Below, piece after piece: positions 61,641 to 64,000 of a stretch of 64,000 nucleotides of DNA. The DNA is from Sepiola atlantica (Eukaryota > Mollusca > Cephalopoda > Sepiida > Sepiolidae). Under the pieces are notes generated by a model, which saw only the letters and a list, made by a program, of their open reading frames with translations, did not search any database and had not been told where the DNA came from. A program made the position numbers and the translations under genes. The first letter of the stretch is position 1. Each line of letters begins with the position of its first letter. Location: positions 102,667,642-102,731,641 of the forward strand of contig OY744531.1 of NCBI GenBank assembly GCA_963556195.1. The letters are read 5' to 3'.

Positions 61641-62160
61641 TTATAAACTGAAAATATATTTGATCCTAAATCTTACTTCTTGCCTGGTGATATTGTCTTT
61701 CGAACATTTGATGATGTTGTTTGTATCATGTATTTCATTTTTATGCATTCTTGCCTATCTTTTGAATACCTTGTATCTTATATTTAAAATTGACCCAGCG
61801 TTTCCTCTGTACCTTTGACGTTAATAACTTTATTAACAAAAGATGGATACCAACAATTTTTTTCTCAGTCAGATATGGAAAATATTGATCAGTGTTGTTA
61901 AAAAAAAATACTTTCAATCGATTTCATCGAGATGTATATTTAATCCTGATCAATATTTTTTTTTAGTTATGAATGAAAGAAGATAGAAGCGTTTTCACTC
62001 CATGATTCAGATGTACTCCTGGACAATTCAATAGCTTATAATAGTGTCTTCTGAACAGATGTCATTTGTTGAATCATAGTGAAAACAGGTTTCTATCTAG
62101 CACTCTAACCTTCTCATCATTGTATGTCATTTGACTCCTCCGCTCTTATTTTATACACTA
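61641..62160. other. no gene recognised
   Basis: AT-rich, only short frames. Confidence 0.4.
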
Positions 62161-62184
62161 TCTTTCACTCTTGCTTTCATCATT

Positions 62185-62260
62185 CTCCCTCTCTCTTTCT
62201 CTCTCTATTTTTCTCTCTCTTTTTTTCTCTCTCTCTCTTTTTCTCTTTCTCTCTGTGTTT
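62185..62260. repeat. (CT)n-rich tract
   Basis: CTCTCTTTCTCTC-type sequence. Confidence 0.95.
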
Positions 62261-62344
62261 ATTAACAGTCAGAAGTAATAAAGAAAGGGAAGAATCATGA
62301 CGATTGGAATAGTCCATTTTAAATAATAGGGAATATCACCAAGA

Positions 62345-62433
62345 GTAGCAGTATTTTTTATTCGTAGCTGGAGAGAGACAGAAAGAGAGAGAGAGACAGA
62401 GAGAGAGACAGAGAGAGAAAGAGAGACAGGGAG

Positions 62434-62464
<31 letters not shown>

Positions 62465-62735
62465 AAAGAGAGAGAAAGAAAGAGAAAGAGATAGATAGAT
62501 AACGAGCAGTAAAAAAATATTTTTATTTTGTTTTTTTAATTTTTTATATTAAACTGGCTTTTCAAGGGTAGTAGTATTTTTTATTCATAGCTGGAGAGAG
62601 ACAGAGAGAGAGACGGAGAAAAAAGAGAGAAAGAGAGACAAAGAAAGAGAGAGAGAGAGATAACAAGCAGTAAAAAAATTCATTTTTATTTTTATTTTGA
62701 TTTTTTATATTAAACTGGCTTTTCAAAGTCACTTC
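62345..62735. repeat. tandem duplication of about 215 bp with (GA)n cores
   Basis: GTAGCAGTATTTTTTATTCG then TAGCTGGAGAGAGACAG at 62345 recurs as GTAGTAGTATTTTTTATTCA at 62567; both copies contain a GA tract, a GAT(A)ACGAGCAGTAAAAAAAT-like word and TATATTAAACTGGCTTTTCA. Confidence 0.88.
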
Positions 62736-63904
62736 ATTCAAATAATCTAACCCGAGCTCAATGGGTGATCCAATGGGCCACGTTTTTGTCAGCATTGCTT
62801 TCATTAACACTTACCCTAGTCAACCACAATTCTGACCTTCAATGTTGAACTAGGTCACCAATACATAGCTTTTAACACACCCTGTGCTATACTCTATCTG
62901 CATGGTTGTGAACATTTGTTTGTCTGTTTACTGCACAGACCGTAGTTGTCCCCTTGTTGTCTTTGTTCAAATTCCGTTCTTGATTTTTGACATCTTCGTA
63001 ATATTAAGATTGTCTGCATCACTATTTTGCTGCTTTGAGGCCGTTATTAATGAAATGTCCCCTGGTATTTAAATTAAAGTAGATATTGGCACTGCGATAC
63101 CATAACTAATATTTCATTCAGATTGAGAATTGTTCGATATACACTGTAATCCCAGAGGATGATGATAACAGAACATACACAACTTTACTCTCTACTTATA
63201 TATATATATATATATATATAAAACCAATGAAGAAAAACAAGTATAAAAATATATGAATTAGACACAAAAACTTTTAAGTACTCTATGACTGAAATGTTTT
63301 TTCGCCAGCAATTCGAGATTTCCCTACAGGATTTGATAAATAAGACTTTTGAAGACTTTCACGATATTAAAATCAATACTCGTTTTTTTAAAAATATATT
63401 TTCAAAATACTATCATTATAAAATACATTTTTTGAGCAAGTGTTTTCTTGTTTCTTAATTATCTTGCTTTTTTGAAGAAATCCTTTAGCAGGCCCCTGAA
63501 AATCAAAATAATGATGACATTTATTTAAAAAAAAAATGTTGTTTTTAATGTGTCCATGCATGTCAGTTTTTCAATTACATTTCGAACTTCAAAGATTTGC
63601 TTTCATACAATTAATACATGCATACATTTTTTTTTATGACTACATATGCCCCCCTCCTTTACTTTAATAATGTATAGGTCTTCATGCAAGAAAAGAGACC
63701 TCTCGGCTGTTGAAAATGTTTAGAATAAGTCTTTAGATTTCATTCACTGTAGTAAGCTTGTGTTCTTCTTCCTTCGTGTGAATCAGATGATTCTGGTGTT
63801 GGCATTAGTTTCCCCGATGTTTTTCTAGTTAGAAATCTTTCTGGAAAGACATCGGGTACTTACGGGAAGGACCACGAGAAGGTTGCCAACATCTCTAAGT
63901 GACA
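62736..63904. other. no gene recognised
   Basis: Contains a (TA)n tract at 63198-63222 and A/T-runs. Short frames only. Confidence 0.4.
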
Positions 63905-63993
63905 GTAGTACTGTGGAACCGAATAGATTCGAACTTGGAACACCCAGGTCTTCAGTCCGTGTCGATATCCACTTAACCACTGTCACCTCCCAA
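63905..63993 (-). repeat. tRNA-like SINE head at the window edge
   Basis: Minus strand: GGTGACAGTGGTTAAGTGGA (A-box-like) and CCAAGTTCGAATCTATTCGG (B-box-like), about 45 nt apart, with a CTGAAGA anticodon-loop-like element. Acceptor and T stems do not pair well, so it is a tRNA-derived repeat rather than a tRNA gene. Confidence 0.5.
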
Positions 63994-64000
63994 GCTTGTG

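Noticed and set aside
63905..63993. Functional tRNA gene
   Set aside because: A- and B-box words are present but the acceptor and T stems do not pair; tRNA-derived repeat is more likely.

Overview
The window is a stretch of a large, AT-rich, repeat-dense animal nuclear genome. The evidence is eukaryotic: U2-snRNA-derived retroposons with target-site duplications, several LINE families, mariner-type transposase relics, Helitron-like ends, tRNA-headed SINEs, long (TA)n tracts and many interstitial TTAGGG-like patches. The mix (RTE-like LINEs with a GAT tail, Tc1/mariner, many (TA)n-flanked tRNA-like retroposons, hammerhead motifs) fits a lophotrochozoan, with a mollusc and perhaps a cephalopod as best guess; this is inference, not proof. 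No intact protein-coding gene is visible. The only gene-like signals are one possible 41-bp micro-exon (46557-46597, +), one possible 3'-terminal exon (6402 down to about 6211, -) and a weaker one (about 25339 down to 25159, -).

Layout. 1-3.5 kb: a 27-bp minisatellite of about 121 units with 1.4-kb higher-order duplications. 3.5-5.3 kb: degenerate dispersed repeats with Helitron-like ends. 6-9 kb: possible terminal exon, fold-back (long inverted) repeats around (TA)n, first hammerhead-like motifs. 9.6-22.6 kb: U2-headed SINEs (a dimer and two single copies, all with target-site duplications, and a tail fragment), tandem arrays of 75, 78 and 47 bp, LINE 3' ends, mariner debris, a Helitron-like element. 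23.2-24.3 kb: a GC-richer island with CRE palindromes and no recognised gene. 26.5-27.6 kb: tandem arrays. 28-31.3 kb: LINE ends, a 225-bp array and a palindromic TTAA-flanked MITE. 31.5-37.1 kb: a decayed jockey-like LINE (zinc-knuckle ORF1, endonuclease, reverse transcriptase) with a nested LINE fragment and internal minisatellites. 37.7-43.5 kb: more LINEs and mariner relics. 45.3-58.1 kb: seven units that couple tRNA-like A/B boxes (B box only in one) to a hammerhead ribozyme fold. 58-64 kb: transposase relic, a LINE end, microsatellites and a tRNA-like head at the right edge.

The most interesting systems are (1) the tRNA-headed, hammerhead-bearing retroposons clustered at 45-58 kb, whose stem I and stem III sequences differ between copies while base pairing is largely kept, plus a second set of hammerhead-like cores elsewhere, some in the loops of long palindromes; and (2) SINEs whose 5' head is the first ~48 nt of U2 snRNA, one mobilised as a head-to-tail dimer between 18-bp target-site duplications. 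Most long open frames here are simple-repeat or minisatellite artefacts. All identifications were made by eye; no database or folding program was run.
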